Assembly (NCBI GenBank): GCA_017506865.1
Contig: JAFCMP010000041.1
Coordinates: forward strand, 1 to 64,000
DNA: 64,000 nt
Origin: Tribonema minus
Lineage: Eukaryota; Sar; Xanthophyceae; Tribonematales; Tribonemataceae
Direction of reading: 5' to 3'
Shown here: positions 39,701 through 51,500 of the stretch, piece after piece
Layout of the letters: the number at the start of each line of letters is the position of its first letter
Position numbering within the stretch: the first letter of the stretch is position 1
Notes under the pieces: generated by a model
Told to the model about the DNA's origin: nothing
Seen by the model: the letters and a program-made list of their open reading frames with translations, nothing else
Databases searched by the model: none
Translations under genes and position numbers: made by a program

Positions 39701-42700
39701 GCGCATTCTGTCAGATCAATTGTTTTTGAGTTAAAACATTGTGCACGTGATTCAGCTGCCCAGCACTTCCCTGGCTGAGTATGCGAGTTGCAGCATCACT
39801 GTTTAAGATGGCGCAGAACACGCAGTGCACGAAGATCATGGTTGCTTCATACATGTCACCTTTGGGTGTCAGCTGGCACATTCTGGAAAAATACCATCTT
39901 GATCACTGCAGACTAGCCAGCGCTCAACACTAGGGTTGGCAAAGTGCGTATATTTGGATTTTACATACCCCTATATATACGTACTTTTGGCGTATAATAC
40001 GTATATACTGCGTACATTAGCGTATCTGACAAAGCCAAATCTCGCTACGGCGCTTTCCCGTCTTTGGATTTCTCTGAAACCAGGTGCATTCGAACGGGCT
40101 CAGGCTGCTGATTACAGACATGCAGACACTAGAAATAATTGCCTTCATAAAGTGATATCAGAGCAACACTTGAAGTATGGGATTTTCTTGAAGTTGGCCG
40201 AAATGCCAAAAGAAGCTTGGTTACGGCCTGAGTGTGCCGACCGCATGGTGCCGCTGAAAAGCCGCACCTCGCCAGGGGGCAGCCTGTGCTCTGTCAGCAT
40301 GAGCAGCGACTCCTTCCCTTCGTCCTCTTCCACATCACCGATAGAACAAGCCGTGAAGGCTCGTGCAGGCTCTGCTGGCGAAGTGCGAAGCTGCCTGAGC
40401 CACTGAATTGTCAAGTTCAGGCTGTGCAGGCGCCTTGTGTGGCTTAAGACCACCGCTCAGCCCTGCCTTTCCGCTTCTGGCCCCAAGATAGCCCTAGCCA
40501 CCTTACCCTTGGCATGCGCTGGGCCACGGGCGACACTCGTGAGCACCACAGCGGTGCAAAAGCGTATACGCGAATATACGCCCCGTTTCGGCGTCTACGC
40601 GTATATATACGCGTATATACCAATATACCGTATATATACTATCTACGCATGTGCCAACCCTACTCAACACCAAAGACTTGTGCAAGCCTGACATGCAATG
40701 TCTCACAACGTGCATTTGGCAGCGGATGACTAAAAAAAATGCCACGGAAGTTGGCTTGCCAAGATAGGGATGCACAGCAATGCTGGCTGACAACATTGCG
40801 ATCAGATTGTTCCTGTCAACGTCATTTTTGTCACCTTTGGGTGTCAGCTGGCACATTCTGGAAAAATACCATCATGATCACTGCAGATTAGCCAGCGCTC
40901 AACACCAAAGACTTGTGCAAGCCTGACATGCAATGTCTCACAACGTGCATTTGGCAGCGGATGACTAAAAAAAATGCCACGGAAGTTCGCTTGCCAAGAT
41001 AGGGATGCACAGCAATGCTGGCTGACAACATTGCAATCAGATTGTTCCTGTCAACGTCATTTTTGTTCACGTGATGCACTCATGGCTAGGTGCTCTACAC
41101 ATGCAAACAAGGGGCATGCACTCATGGCTAGGTGCTCTACACATGCAAACAAGGGCCATGCTACTAATTTCCAACAGCTGTAGACATACATTTGACAGTC
41201 AACTTCCGTGGCGTCGGGGTTGCACTTGCCTTCCATGCAGTCCCCAGTCTTGATTTCAACTTCTCCTTCACGTTCTTGATGAAATGCCACTCGCAGATCA
41301 GGTGCACCGTTCCCGGCCATGACAACTCCATGGCCGCCTCTGCAGCTGCATCTCTGCACAATAACACAAGTAAGGATAAGATTGGGTCACCAGCCTGACA
41401 GTGATGCCATGTGTAACAGGATAAGGGATGTGCGCTAGCGTATAGCACCGTACATATACGGCTGTGCAAGGGATGACTAAGAGCCTCGCTTCTTCTTCGT
41501 ACATACCACGTAGGTGATACCTGAACTTCAACTTCTTTCAATTTCTCGTTCAGCAGTGTAGCGCTATTGCAGACAGCAGGCAGTTGTGCATTTGATGACA
41601 CCACAACCACAAGCATAACACTGCAAGCACGTGCGGGCCGATGGTGGCAGCTGCTCAACAACAGTTTATGTACATATGTCTGGGTGACTACCTTCAGCTG
41701 TTCGCTCATGTCCCTGAAATCAAGCTGAAAGCAAACCTTGTTGCTTAGTGAGAAAGGATCATGACATGTACGCCGTATGCCGCATGCCACAATGGCTAAA
41801 CTGCCGTCTTTATAACGCATATAGAGCGGGTAGGATACTTGAGTTGGCGTATATGTATATGCTATAGTATTTAATAACCAACATGTATATCAGTTTTGTT
41901 AAACAGGATACTCTTGCAGAAACAGGATATGCTGCAAGCCTTCATACCTGTCTGTGAAGCACACTCGAGGGAATCGCCCGTCCACCATTTTCACATAATG
42001 GTCGAAGAACCACGTGAACTCTTCAGTGCCCTCTCCATCCAACACTGCCTGGCAGAACAGTCTTGTCCTGCACATATTGCAGAGAGATTCGCACAGTCTG
42101 AGTCAGACATCTGTGTTTCATGGCCCGCTGTGATTTAAACTTGACTGATACATGCTCAGCAATCAATAGCATAGAAGCCATTAGCATGACAGTATACGGT
42201 ATACGCATATCAGAACCATGCATTCGCGCATACAGTACTTCATCACCATCAGACATTCCTGCAACAGCGACATGACTCACTTGCTCTCGCCGTTCACGCC
42301 AATGATAATGCTGAGCGGCAGGCCATACTTGTTTGTGCCAAATGTGCAGTCCTGTGAAACACCCAAGCAAGTGGACAACAGAGACGATTCAGATTAGTGG
42401 TGCTTCAGAAAATGCAACAGTGATCACTCCAGCGGCAGTTGAGGCATTGGCACGACGACACAATCATGACAAAGCCTGCAAGCTGACCTAAATGCAAGAT
42501 TATACCCCAAGGACGCAAGGATGGCACATTGACAGGTTTGTGACTGCACGTTCACTCACTACGGAAGCGTTGGCCGGCCTCAGCACACACACTGATAGCT
42601 GACAACTGCGTGCTTTGCATGCATCACCCTTTGTCACCTCAGTGCAGACCGACCGACAGTTGTGGCAAAAGCAAACTTACGTGCAGTAAGCGAGCTCAGC

Positions 42701-43511
42701 GACTGTGGGTCACCTGTTGAATGACATCCAGACCAAACTCCATGGCCAGCTCCACCTGCTCGCGTGTGGCCCAGAATGCTCGCTTAAACGTGCTGTCCTC
42801 CGAAAGGTCATGAGCAGCATACCCTCCTGTCGCCACCACATTGTTGAGCTCAGCAATGAACTCTTTGCTGTCGCCAGCAACGAATGCAAGCTTCGCCCTG
42901 ACAGCCGCCGCTACATTGTTGAGCTGATTGATTGCCTGCTCATCGAAGACAGCCTTCAGGTCCCCGCCGAAGTGGTGAGCGAGGACAGTTTGTCGCAGCA
43001 TCTTTCCACACATGCTGGGCGCCACGCACCAGCTCCTGACATCAGCTAAGATTTCTGCTGTGAGCTCGCTCTTGGCAATGATGCGGCCGATGCCATCAGG
43101 CCGAGGTAGCTGCTTCACAGCCATTGCATGGTTGTGACCCTCGCTGAATGACGAGGGGACACTGATCAGAGTCCATGGCACTGGTGTGGCAGTGACCGTA
43201 TGCTCCAGGCTATCAGTGATCGCAGCAAGAGGCTGACGCGCTGATGGCATGTGAGGCTTTAGAACTGCACGCCAGCTGCAGTTGCATTTGATGCACTGAT
43301 TTACCACTGTCCGTGGTGCAGCATCGGGCTTCAGTGCAGAGGCCTTCTGAGGAGGGGCACCTGCACAATGGCAGACTAGCCAGTATAGCGAGCTGTTTTT
43401 TTTCTTCAGGTACACCTTAAAACCAGCAGTGGAAGCTTGCATCTGCACGACCTCCAAAGCTTCGTTTGGTGACCCAAACAGCCTCCCCTGAAGCTCAGCA
43501 CCGAACTGCAT
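36726..43511 (-). CDS. MULE transposase with FAR1-type, SWIM and PDZ domains
   Basis: Six exons on the minus strand: 43511-42714, 42351-42281, 42067-41948, 41353-41230, 39433-38905 and 37990-36726. They sum to 2907 nt, or 968 aa plus stop, with every phase matching. Exon 1 (ATG at 43511) encodes a FAR1/WRKY-GCM-type zinc DNA-binding region ending in HNH. The DDE core has D267 (DCTFGTNKYG), D329 (FTDRDAA), the C-x2-H pair C350/H353 (LICEWHFIKN) and a candidate acidic residue E445 (STQRCEGYF). A SWIM zinc finger follows (C611, C613, C623, H625), then a PDZ domain at about 689-779 with GLGV at 701-704, and a basic nuclear-localisation tail. Introns are GT-AG except intron 4, whose phase requires a GC donor (AAG|GCAAGT). 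All predicted catalytic residues are present and no stop interrupts. A PDZ domain in a transposase is unusual; its ligand is unknown. Confidence 0.93.
38454..38510. repeat. Long G homopolymer runs in MULE intron 5
   Basis: Runs of up to about 20 G separated by short spacers (plus strand). The transcript carries the complementary C-rich form. Lengths of such runs are often unreliable in assemblies. Confidence 0.7.
39840..41062. repeat. 235-bp tandem duplication in MULE intron 4
   Basis: Two near-identical units, the first split by the hAT MITE (39840-39930 plus 40671-40830), the second at about 40831-41062; the word CACCAAAGACTTG is at 40669 and 40904. The uninterrupted second unit preserves the pre-insertion site of the MITE (CGCTCAACACC). 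Confidence 0.9.
39931..40662. mobile_element. Nonautonomous hAT-type MITE nested in the MULE
   Basis: 732 bp with terminal inverted repeats TAGGGTTGGCA (39931) and TGCCAACCCTA (ending 40662), flanked by an 8-bp duplication CTCAACAC (39923-39930 and 40663-40670). An 8-bp duplication and this terminus are typical of hAT elements. Subterminal TA-rich palindromes (CGCGTATATATACGCG type) lie at both ends. Internal ORFs do not resemble a transposase. It interrupts one unit of the 235-bp tandem repeat in MULE intron 4. Confidence 0.87.
41074..41157. repeat. 42-bp tandem duplication
   Basis: Two adjacent copies of a 42-bp unit starting ATGCACTCATGGCTAGG, in MULE intron 4. Confidence 0.9.
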
Positions 43512-43953
43512 GCAAACGAACAGGGCACAATGCGATCAGCTTGACACGATCTGCTATCTAAGGTCGAGCTGTGCCGTGCACTCAGAAAACGCAGTGGCCA
43601 TGCAGTGCGAGAGCTAACAGTACAGTCAAACTTGAGCCAAACTGGCCATGCCCGCGGTAGCGCTGCTGTCCGTTGGTGTGTGTCTTTGAGTTTTGAGTAC
43701 GCAACATGTGCAGTGCGACTGGTCCACTCAAGCTGTGAAGCTTACAAGGCCGATGTCAAAATGGCTTGGAACATGAACCTGACTCCCTCATGGACATTGG
43801 TCTACCGCTGCAGATGGCAAGTTATGAATGAAATTTGGCAGTTGCTTCATAGTCACCTCGACATCTCCAGCGGTTGCAGCTGAGCTCGCCGGAGGCGAGC
43901 CCTCCATCTGTGCGTCACCAAGCCCACTGATTGCTGTCTTAGCTGCTTACTCG

Positions 43954-44117
43954 GTCAACACGGCCTCCGCACTGTGCGTAGCGCCAGAACTGCAAGGGCG
44001 ACTGCTGCGAACACGCACACTTCAAATGTGCACTTGCTGGGGGGTGTTCAACCCCCCTGGCCCAAATAGTTAATTGGGCCAGGCTGGCCCAAATATGGGA
44101 TCCGAGTGTCCGATCCG
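43954..44117 (-). repeat. MULE right terminal inverted repeat
   Basis: Inverted partner of 32405-32554, with one extra T in the GTTCAACCCC hairpin loop and about 13 further terminal bases. Confidence 0.92.
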
Positions 44118-44127
44118 AGTGTTAGCC
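44118..44127. repeat. 10-bp target-site duplication of the MULE, right
   Basis: AGTGTTAGCC, the same as 32395-32404. A 9-11-bp duplication is typical of Mutator-like elements. Confidence 0.88.
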
Positions 44128-45528
44128 TCCTGCGACCAACATGGATGATGACTCTGTCTGCTGTTGATGCAGACTTGCTAACAGTTGAATACGCCTGACG
44201 TCCGTTGTTTTATCTTGTCACGTCTGCCATGTGCACCAAGAGCACGTTGCCGTGACAGTTGACCTACTGAGGTCCATTGCATTGCAAACAAGTAAACTTT
44301 CGTAGAAGTATGCTCTTGACATCACTGAATGACCATCACTACAGAGGCGGTCAGTGCCTGAGGGACCAAAAGAAGCACCACAGCAAGTATGATTCAGACT
44401 GTCCAGAGAGCCGGTGCCTTGAAGCAAACATTGCTCATCAGTGCTGCATGGTTCATTTGAAAATTTGGTCACGTCTTGATCAGCTAAAGCAGATGCCACG
44501 CTGGACAGCACCACCATTCAGCCCCAGCAACAGCAGCAAGATCAGCAAGACCTGCCACCAGTAACTCATTTCTGTCGCTCTATTATGGCAGTTCGACAAT
44601 GACGACCAGGACTGCGCTTACATCAGCGCCTGCTCTTTGCGCGCGCGTGTGGGGGCCCCGCGAGGGCCCTGTTCCAACAGCTCAGTGTACATACACGCAG
44701 CATATGGACACGTCTTTTTGTGCTTGGTTGTTTTGTCTGGCCGTCGTCACATGCCATTTCCCCCTCCCCCCCCCCCCCCTCCCCCCTTCACTTCCCCCTT
44801 GAATGATCAAACTGTGCTGCACGGTGTAGCACTCGAGCTGAGTGTTACCACCAGTAGGTCCCCCCCTGACGGCCCGTTTGTTCATGTGCTCTCCTCCCTA
44901 CATGCGCCCTGTTTGCTATGCTGCGCATGCTCCCCTGCAGCAGTCGCTCTGCAGCCGCCATCGCGGGCGCCGCCTGTCGTGTGCGGCGACAGCACTCGCC
45001 CCCGCTGTCTTTTGCCATTTGGTGATGCCCAGAACCAGAGAATGGCCTGCCTGCTGATGCGCTGCGCCCCAAGCGCTTTCCCTGGTGCATCAGGTATGTC
45101 AAAACTGTCGCAGCGGCAGAGGAAGCAGCCGCGCGTCGCATCATTGTGGAATGCGCCAGTGTGCCCGCTGACGGCTGTGGCCCTTCCTTCTGCAAAAAGA
45201 AGACTGATTCCGCGGAATTACGAGCGGCATGGGGAAGTGACGCAAGCTTGAACCCCAGCAACGCCCTGCTGCTGCCGCGCTGCGATGCCGTGCTGCGCAG
45301 CAGCAGCGGCCGTATGGCTGCCGCAGGTACACGTGCGACTGCACACCCACATGAGATGGTGGCAGACCAGCCGCAGCGGCGTCGCCGTCGCTGGCGTCGC
45401 AGCGGCAACGCAGTCGCTGGCGCCTCTGCAGCTGCAGATTTTGACGGCAGCAGCAGCAGCAGCGCGCAGCTGCACAGTCTCTCACCGGCGGCAGCAGCGT
45501 CGTCGCTGCCGCCGCGGCCGCCGCCGCC
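44128..45528. other. Intergenic region downstream of ATG11
   Basis: No gene is supported. It holds a poly-C/T tract at about 44760-44800. ORFs on the plus strand at 44637-45535 are Ala/Arg-rich and look like composition effects. The ATG11 3' UTR should lie here. Confidence 0.45.
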
Positions 45529-48500
45529 TCAGTAGCTGGTAGCCGTGAGCACGTAGTACTCCTGGCCGGCCGTGGTATTGTACGGGTTCGCGTCGTCGTC
45601 CCCCTCCCCCTCCGCATCCCCTTCCCCCTTCCCCTCCCCCTTCCCCTCCTCCGCAGGCGGCGGCGCGCGCTGACGGTCCACCATGATGACACGCCCGAGA
45701 ATGAAGTCCGGGAAGCGCCCGGCGCGCTTGCAGATCTCGTCCACGCTCTCGCGCGCGAGGTACGGGTGCGGGTAGTTCATGTGGAACGCCAGGTACACGC
45801 GCGAGCTGCCGCTGTGGCTCGTCGGCAGGAACAGCGCGAGGTCACCCACGGCAAAGTCGCGGAACGCGATGCGGCGCGCAGCAGCGGCGCGCGCTGCCTC
45901 CGCGACGCGTGCCTCGGTGTCCGCCGCCGCTGCTGCGCGCGCGCGCCGCGCCGCCGCGCGCAGCGCCGACTCGACGAGCGCCGCCACCTGGTCGACGGAC
46001 ACGCCCGCCGGCGCCGCTGCCGATGAAGATCTGAGGGGCAGGCGTGGAGTATGGCATGGCGCATGGCGGTGGAGTGAGAAAGGGGTGGCATGAATGTATT
46101 CTGTGGGAGAGACGCCGCACGCGGCACTGGGTTGAGCAGCGCTGCTGCGTGATCGATGCGCATGCCTTTGGCTCGAAAGCAGAAGCCCCAAACTGCTCCT
46201 TGCCATGCGACCCGGGCCTGCCGTGCCAGCGCTAACAGCTAACCGTGGTATACAGGGTGCACAAGTTTTCCCACAGTAACGTAGCCCCAAACTGTGCCGT
46301 CCCGCATATACCATCCACATGAACACTTTCCCGACTTATCACGACCATGGCGCACAGCACAACCGGCTGCGCGCGGTCACACACCGGCCGCCAACAATTG
46401 GCAGTGCTCATCACTTACCCGCTGCCTGCCGCCGCAGCCAGCGCCGTGCTCACGGCCGCGCCCGCCTCTGCCGCCGCTGCGTCCTCGTCCTGCCACGACC
46501 GCACCAGCCGCTCAATCTTCGCCACGCCATGCAGCAGCGCCTCCACATCCTCCAAGCCCCGCTCCTGCGCCGCCGATGCTGCCGCTGCCGCCTCAACGGT
46601 TTCCGCGGGAACCTCCGACGACGCCACAGCGGCTGCTCCCGCCGCCGGCTCCGCCAATTGCGGCGCCTGGTCAGCAGTGCCGTGGCTGGCGTCGGCGGTG
46701 GCGACGGTAGCAGCAGCCGGCGTATCTGTCTGCGTTCCGACGGGCTCCACTGCCGGAGACGCCTGCTGCGCGTGGTCGAGCGTCGCTGGCGGCGGCGGCT
46801 CGACAGCTGCTGCTGCTGCTGCTGCTGCCGCCGCCTCTGCGCGCGGCTGCGGCGCTGGCTGCTGCTGCTGCTGCAGCCGCCGCACCGCGTCCTGCAGGCG
46901 CAGCACCTCCGCATCGCCTGAGCGCTGCTGTTGCTGCAGACGCAGCACCTCCGCGCGCAGCATGGCGTTTTGGTACTTGAGCTCGGCGGCGCGCGCCGCC
47001 AGCTGCACGCCGCTGCTGCGGTCGTCGTGCGCGCTGCCGCTCTCTGCCTCCTCTGCTCAGCAGCATTCAGCGAGGGGGAAAGCCGGGGGCGTGGGGGGGG
47101 GTGAGGACCGTGTTCGCAAAAGAAAGGTGGCGTACCAAAGCAGCTGTATTTATATGTTTCATCTGTAAAGTCACCAGGCTGTTATAATGTTTTTTCTGCC
47201 TGACAGAAGCAGGCTAGCAAATATACAGTAAAAGTGCTTCGTGAGGCGCGTGAGTAGCTGATGATATTTCTGTGCAGCAAACCGATGCATATTTCTGTGC
47301 AGCAAACCGATGCATCTATTGAAGAGGCGTGTTGCACCTGCCAGCCCCCAGGCAGAGGGGCTCTGCAGACACGTTATACACTCACGCGCACATGACAACT
47401 ACAGTACAGCTTAACATCAGCCAGCACATTTCATAGCACCCTGCGGACACAAACCCAGACAACACACACACACACGCACGCATGCACATCGCTCAACCTC
47501 ATTATATGAAGCCGCAACTGCCCACCTGCCGGCAGAATCAGGCTGCCCTTCACCAACGCGGGGGGCGGCCGCTCGGATGCGTGCCCCCCAGAGCCCCCGC
47601 CACTGCCCCCCGACACCCCCCCGCCGCCGCTGCCTACCGCTGGCGCGTGTGGTGGTGATGCTTCGCCATCGCCCTCTGCGCGTGCGTTCATGACCGCCGC
47701 TGCTACAGCGTCATCTGTGAGGCCAATGTCCTCGGCGCGAATGTCAGGCAGCGCTTGGTCCTCCTGCGTTTGCGAGAGCACGCGTCGCAGCGTCAGGCGT
47801 ATTGCACACACATCAGGTGGTATGTCTGGCAGCGCTTGGTCCTCCTGCTCTTGCAAGAGCACGCGGCGCAGTGTCAGGCATGCAGGTACACAAGGCCATG
47901 TTTCGTCCCTGTGGCGGGCCAATCTAGGCCGAGCATCAGTGTGAGCGCTCATAACAACAGCGCATTGCAGTTGCCCGGCAGCACTGGGCCCGTTGCGCTT
48001 GCGGCAGCATGCGCGGCTCGTGCAACCTCTGATGCTCTGATGTAACTTCCAGCCAAAGTTCAAGCTGGGCGCAGTCCCGCACGCACCTGATCGTCGATGG
48101 TCGGTATGAAGCGCGGCGACATGCAAGCATTCGGGTGCCAGATACCCTCGGCTGCCCAGAGGACTGTGACCACGCTGGTGCGCGCATGAGGGACGACAGG
48201 CCGCACGCATCAAACACGCGACGCGTGAGATCAGCGCGAGGAGCGCACCTGATCATCGATGGTGGGTATGAAGCGCGGCGGCATGCGCGACAGCGCCGGC
48301 GCCGCCTCCAGAAACGCCACCGGCAGGTTGACCATGTGCCGCCGCAGAAACGCGTCGCGCGCCACGATTTCGGCGCTGCGGAGCGACGCTGCGTCCTCCG
48401 CTGCTGCCGCGGCGCGCGCTGCCACGAGGGCGCCGTACGCGCGCCGCCGCACCACCTCTGAGAGGAGCGCCGCGTGCGCTGCCGGCATGCGCTGCACCTG

Positions 48501-51500
48501 CTCTCACGCATGCAGACACGGGGTCACGCGCAAGTTTTGATCAGACGGTGGGAGCCCGAGGCAGCAACAAGCAGCCCTGCAGTAATGTCACCTCTGAGAG
48601 CAATAATGCTCGAACTTCAGGTACCAAACATCTAGCAGCAATGCCGAACGACCATTGCCGAAGCAGCGGCGATCAGCGCCGCGTGCGCCGCGGGCATGCG
48701 TTGCACCTGCTCTCACGCGTGCAGACAGACGCAGGGTCACACGTCAGCTTCGATCAGACTGTGGGGGATGCGCAAGAGGCAGAGGCGGCAGCAGCAACCC
48801 TGCAGTGGTGTTATCTCTGAGAAGCAGTGATGCAGAACACTACAACTTCAGGTACAAAGCACCTAGCACATATGTCGGACCATCGCCGAAGCCGCAACGT
48901 ATATGTCACCGGCACAATTTGCGCCTGCTGAGAAACGCTTGCTGGAAATAACTGATCATAGGGCTCCCTTGGAAGGTGCCGCAATGTGTTCAACTTCAAA
49001 GGATGGCCCAATGCACATCATCGCGCAGCAGCATTCACGCTCTCTCACATTGACGCTCTCTCAGGGTCGCTAAGCCGCTCCACCCGCCATGGCGCTCCAC
49101 GCTTTGAATGAACTTCAGCAAGCAAACTTCAAGTTCAACTGCAGACACGCCTCACCTTCTCCAGGTGACTGAACTGCTCCTCCTTCTCGGTGAACTTCAA
49201 CAAGCAAACTTCAAGTCCAACAAGCAGACCGCATTGCCAAACCTTCTCCAGGTGACTGAAGTGCTTCTCCTTCTTGGCGAACCTCAACAAGCAAACTCCA
49301 ACTTCACCTGCAGACCTTCCTGTCGAACCTCACCTTCTCGAGGTGACTGAACTGCTCCTCCTTCTCAGTGAACTGAACTGCTCCTCCTTCTCAGTAATCT
49401 TCAAAAAACACCTCAAGTTCAACTGAAAACGCCTCCCTTCTCCAGGTGACTGAACTGCTCCTCCTTCTCAGCGCGTGCGCGCCCCATGAGCCGCACCCAG
49501 TTTACTGTCTCCTTCTCTGTAAACTTCAACAAGTGAACTTCAACTTCAACTGCAGATGCCTCACCTTTTCAAGGTGACTGAACTGCTCCTCCTTCTCAGC
49601 ACGCGCGCGCCCCATGAGCCGCGCCCAGTTGAGTATCTCCTGTATGCGTGACTGCAGCGTGGACACCTCGTGCAGGCGCGCGCGCACCGCCATATCCTGC
49701 GCCGCCTTGGCGCGCGCCGCGCCGTGCAGCAGCTCGCACAGCTCTGCGTCAGCCTGCTTCAGAGCGAGCGCAGCAGAGTAGGGTCAGGCATCGTACCTCA
49801 TGTCTTTGGTGGGAAGCTGTGGATCACTTCAAAAAAAAACAGATGGCCTTGAAAAAGCACGATAGGGTGAGTCTGTCTACAGGTCTACAGCGCCGCATAG
49901 GCATGCGCCGCTGCATGCAGCTCCATGTCAGCCTGCTCGACAGCAGACATAGCAATGTCAGGCATCGTGCCAAGTCTGGGGTGTAGTGACTGACGGCGAC
50001 TGCATGTCGTGCTCGGTGCCTAGGATTTGCGCTGTGTCCGAATTGCGATTGAGGCTGGTGTCGTGCGCGGGATTTGGTTGCGATTGGTGTTGCGCCCGAG
50101 CAATCCGACAAACATCGCAACAGGTACAGGCAGGTGTGCTCCGCATATGATCAGGTGTCGGCTAGAGTATTACGTCCAAGAGACGCAGCAATCATTGCGA
50201 AGGGCGTTCAGTTAGCAACGCGCGTACCTGCTGCATGGCAATACAACAACCGTTTCATAAGGCGTGCAAGCAGCGGCGCGCACCTGCTGCATGGCGGGCA
50301 CCATGTCCGTCTGCGCATTGTACCGCGTGTCGAGCTCCTGCACCAGCGCTATGATTGTTGCGCCCCCTTGCTGAGCCTCGCCACCGGCTGCTGCCAACTG
50401 TAGCGACAGGGGCGGTGGCAGCATGGGTTGGTGACACTTGTACAATGTTTGCGCGTAAATTCAACGGCCATACTGTGTGTGTGCGGGAGATGATGCCGCA
50501 GCGGCTCTTTCAATGACCTTAACAGCAACACTTCAAGTTAGAGATCTTCTGAAACGCCTGGACAGTTATTCAGTTGTCTGTGTCATCAGTAAGAAGTGTC
50601 ACAATGGTGACGGTAGTACCATGAAACACGGACTGTTGTGAGAACACAATGTCTGTGCTGTCAACACGGCACACCGCGACTTGTACAGCAGCCACGATAC
50701 AAGGACACACCAGCACAGGCGCAACTACAACTACACCTGGCGGCAAACATGGTTGCTTTGGTACATTGATGCACAACTGGTACACCGTAACCGAACCGTG
50801 GCCCTTCATTGGTCCATGCCTTCACAGATTCTTACTGCGGTTTTTTACCTGCAGTTGCTCTGTGGCCACGCGCACCACCTCCTCATAATTGCGCTCCAGC
50901 TTGTTGAGCCGTTGCAACTGTGATGAGACGAGCGCTGCAGCCGCTGCCGTCGCTGCTGTTGCTGCCTCTGCCGTGACAGTTTCAGCCTGTCACACAGCCA
51001 CACCATGCCATCACCGTAACACATGTCAATTGCATGCATGCAGTAACTGACGGCATCAGTGGCATCATGCGAAGCCCACAAGGCACACTGCACAGTGAGA
51101 AGCACTCAGGAGCGCTTGCCTGTGTTAATCTGTTCAGATCATCTCGGGCCCATCTCTGATTACTTATCTGCACCTCTGCGTTGGGCACACTGTCCCACAA
51201 ATCAGCGAATCAACTCTGCAACACTCGTGCACGGACAACCATTCTACAAGTGGCCCGTGTCTTTGCCGCCAACGCCCTGAATCAGTCAAGACTACAACCG
51301 ATGTTGAGGATGCACCAGTGCGTGACCATGAGCAGTCTGTACATTGCGAGCAACGCATGAGCCATGTAGCGCAACCAAATATATAAACTGGCAGCTGTGC
51401 TCACTGCTGCAGCGTGTACCGCCTGCTGCTGCAGAGCTCAGTTGACCATGCGCCCATGAACGACTACAAAACTTGTGTTCCGTTCGCGGTTGAGGTGGAC

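Larger units (their letters stand above)
32405..44117 (-). mobile_element. Complete autonomous Mutator-like element (MULE)
   Basis: An 11.7 kb DNA transposon bounded by long terminal inverted repeats (32405-32554 and 43954-44117) and a 10-bp target duplication. It carries an intact, spliced transposase gene on the minus strand. The right end has about 13 extra terminal bases (CGGATCGGACACT) before the shared CGGATCCCATATTTGGG, so the left end may have lost them. A second TIR-like start (GGATCCCGCATATGGGCCAGCC) occurs inside at about 33170. A 732-bp hAT MITE sits in an intron of the transposase gene. Both ends, the duplication and an uninterrupted gene make recent activity plausible. Confidence 0.93.

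Noticed and set aside
39936-40406. 157-aa ORF inside the hAT MITE
   Set aside because: It runs over the TIR and TA-rich palindromes and shows no transposase motif.
44637-45535. Ala/Arg-rich plus-strand ORFs
   Set aside because: Antisense and composition effects near the ATG11 3' end; no domain.
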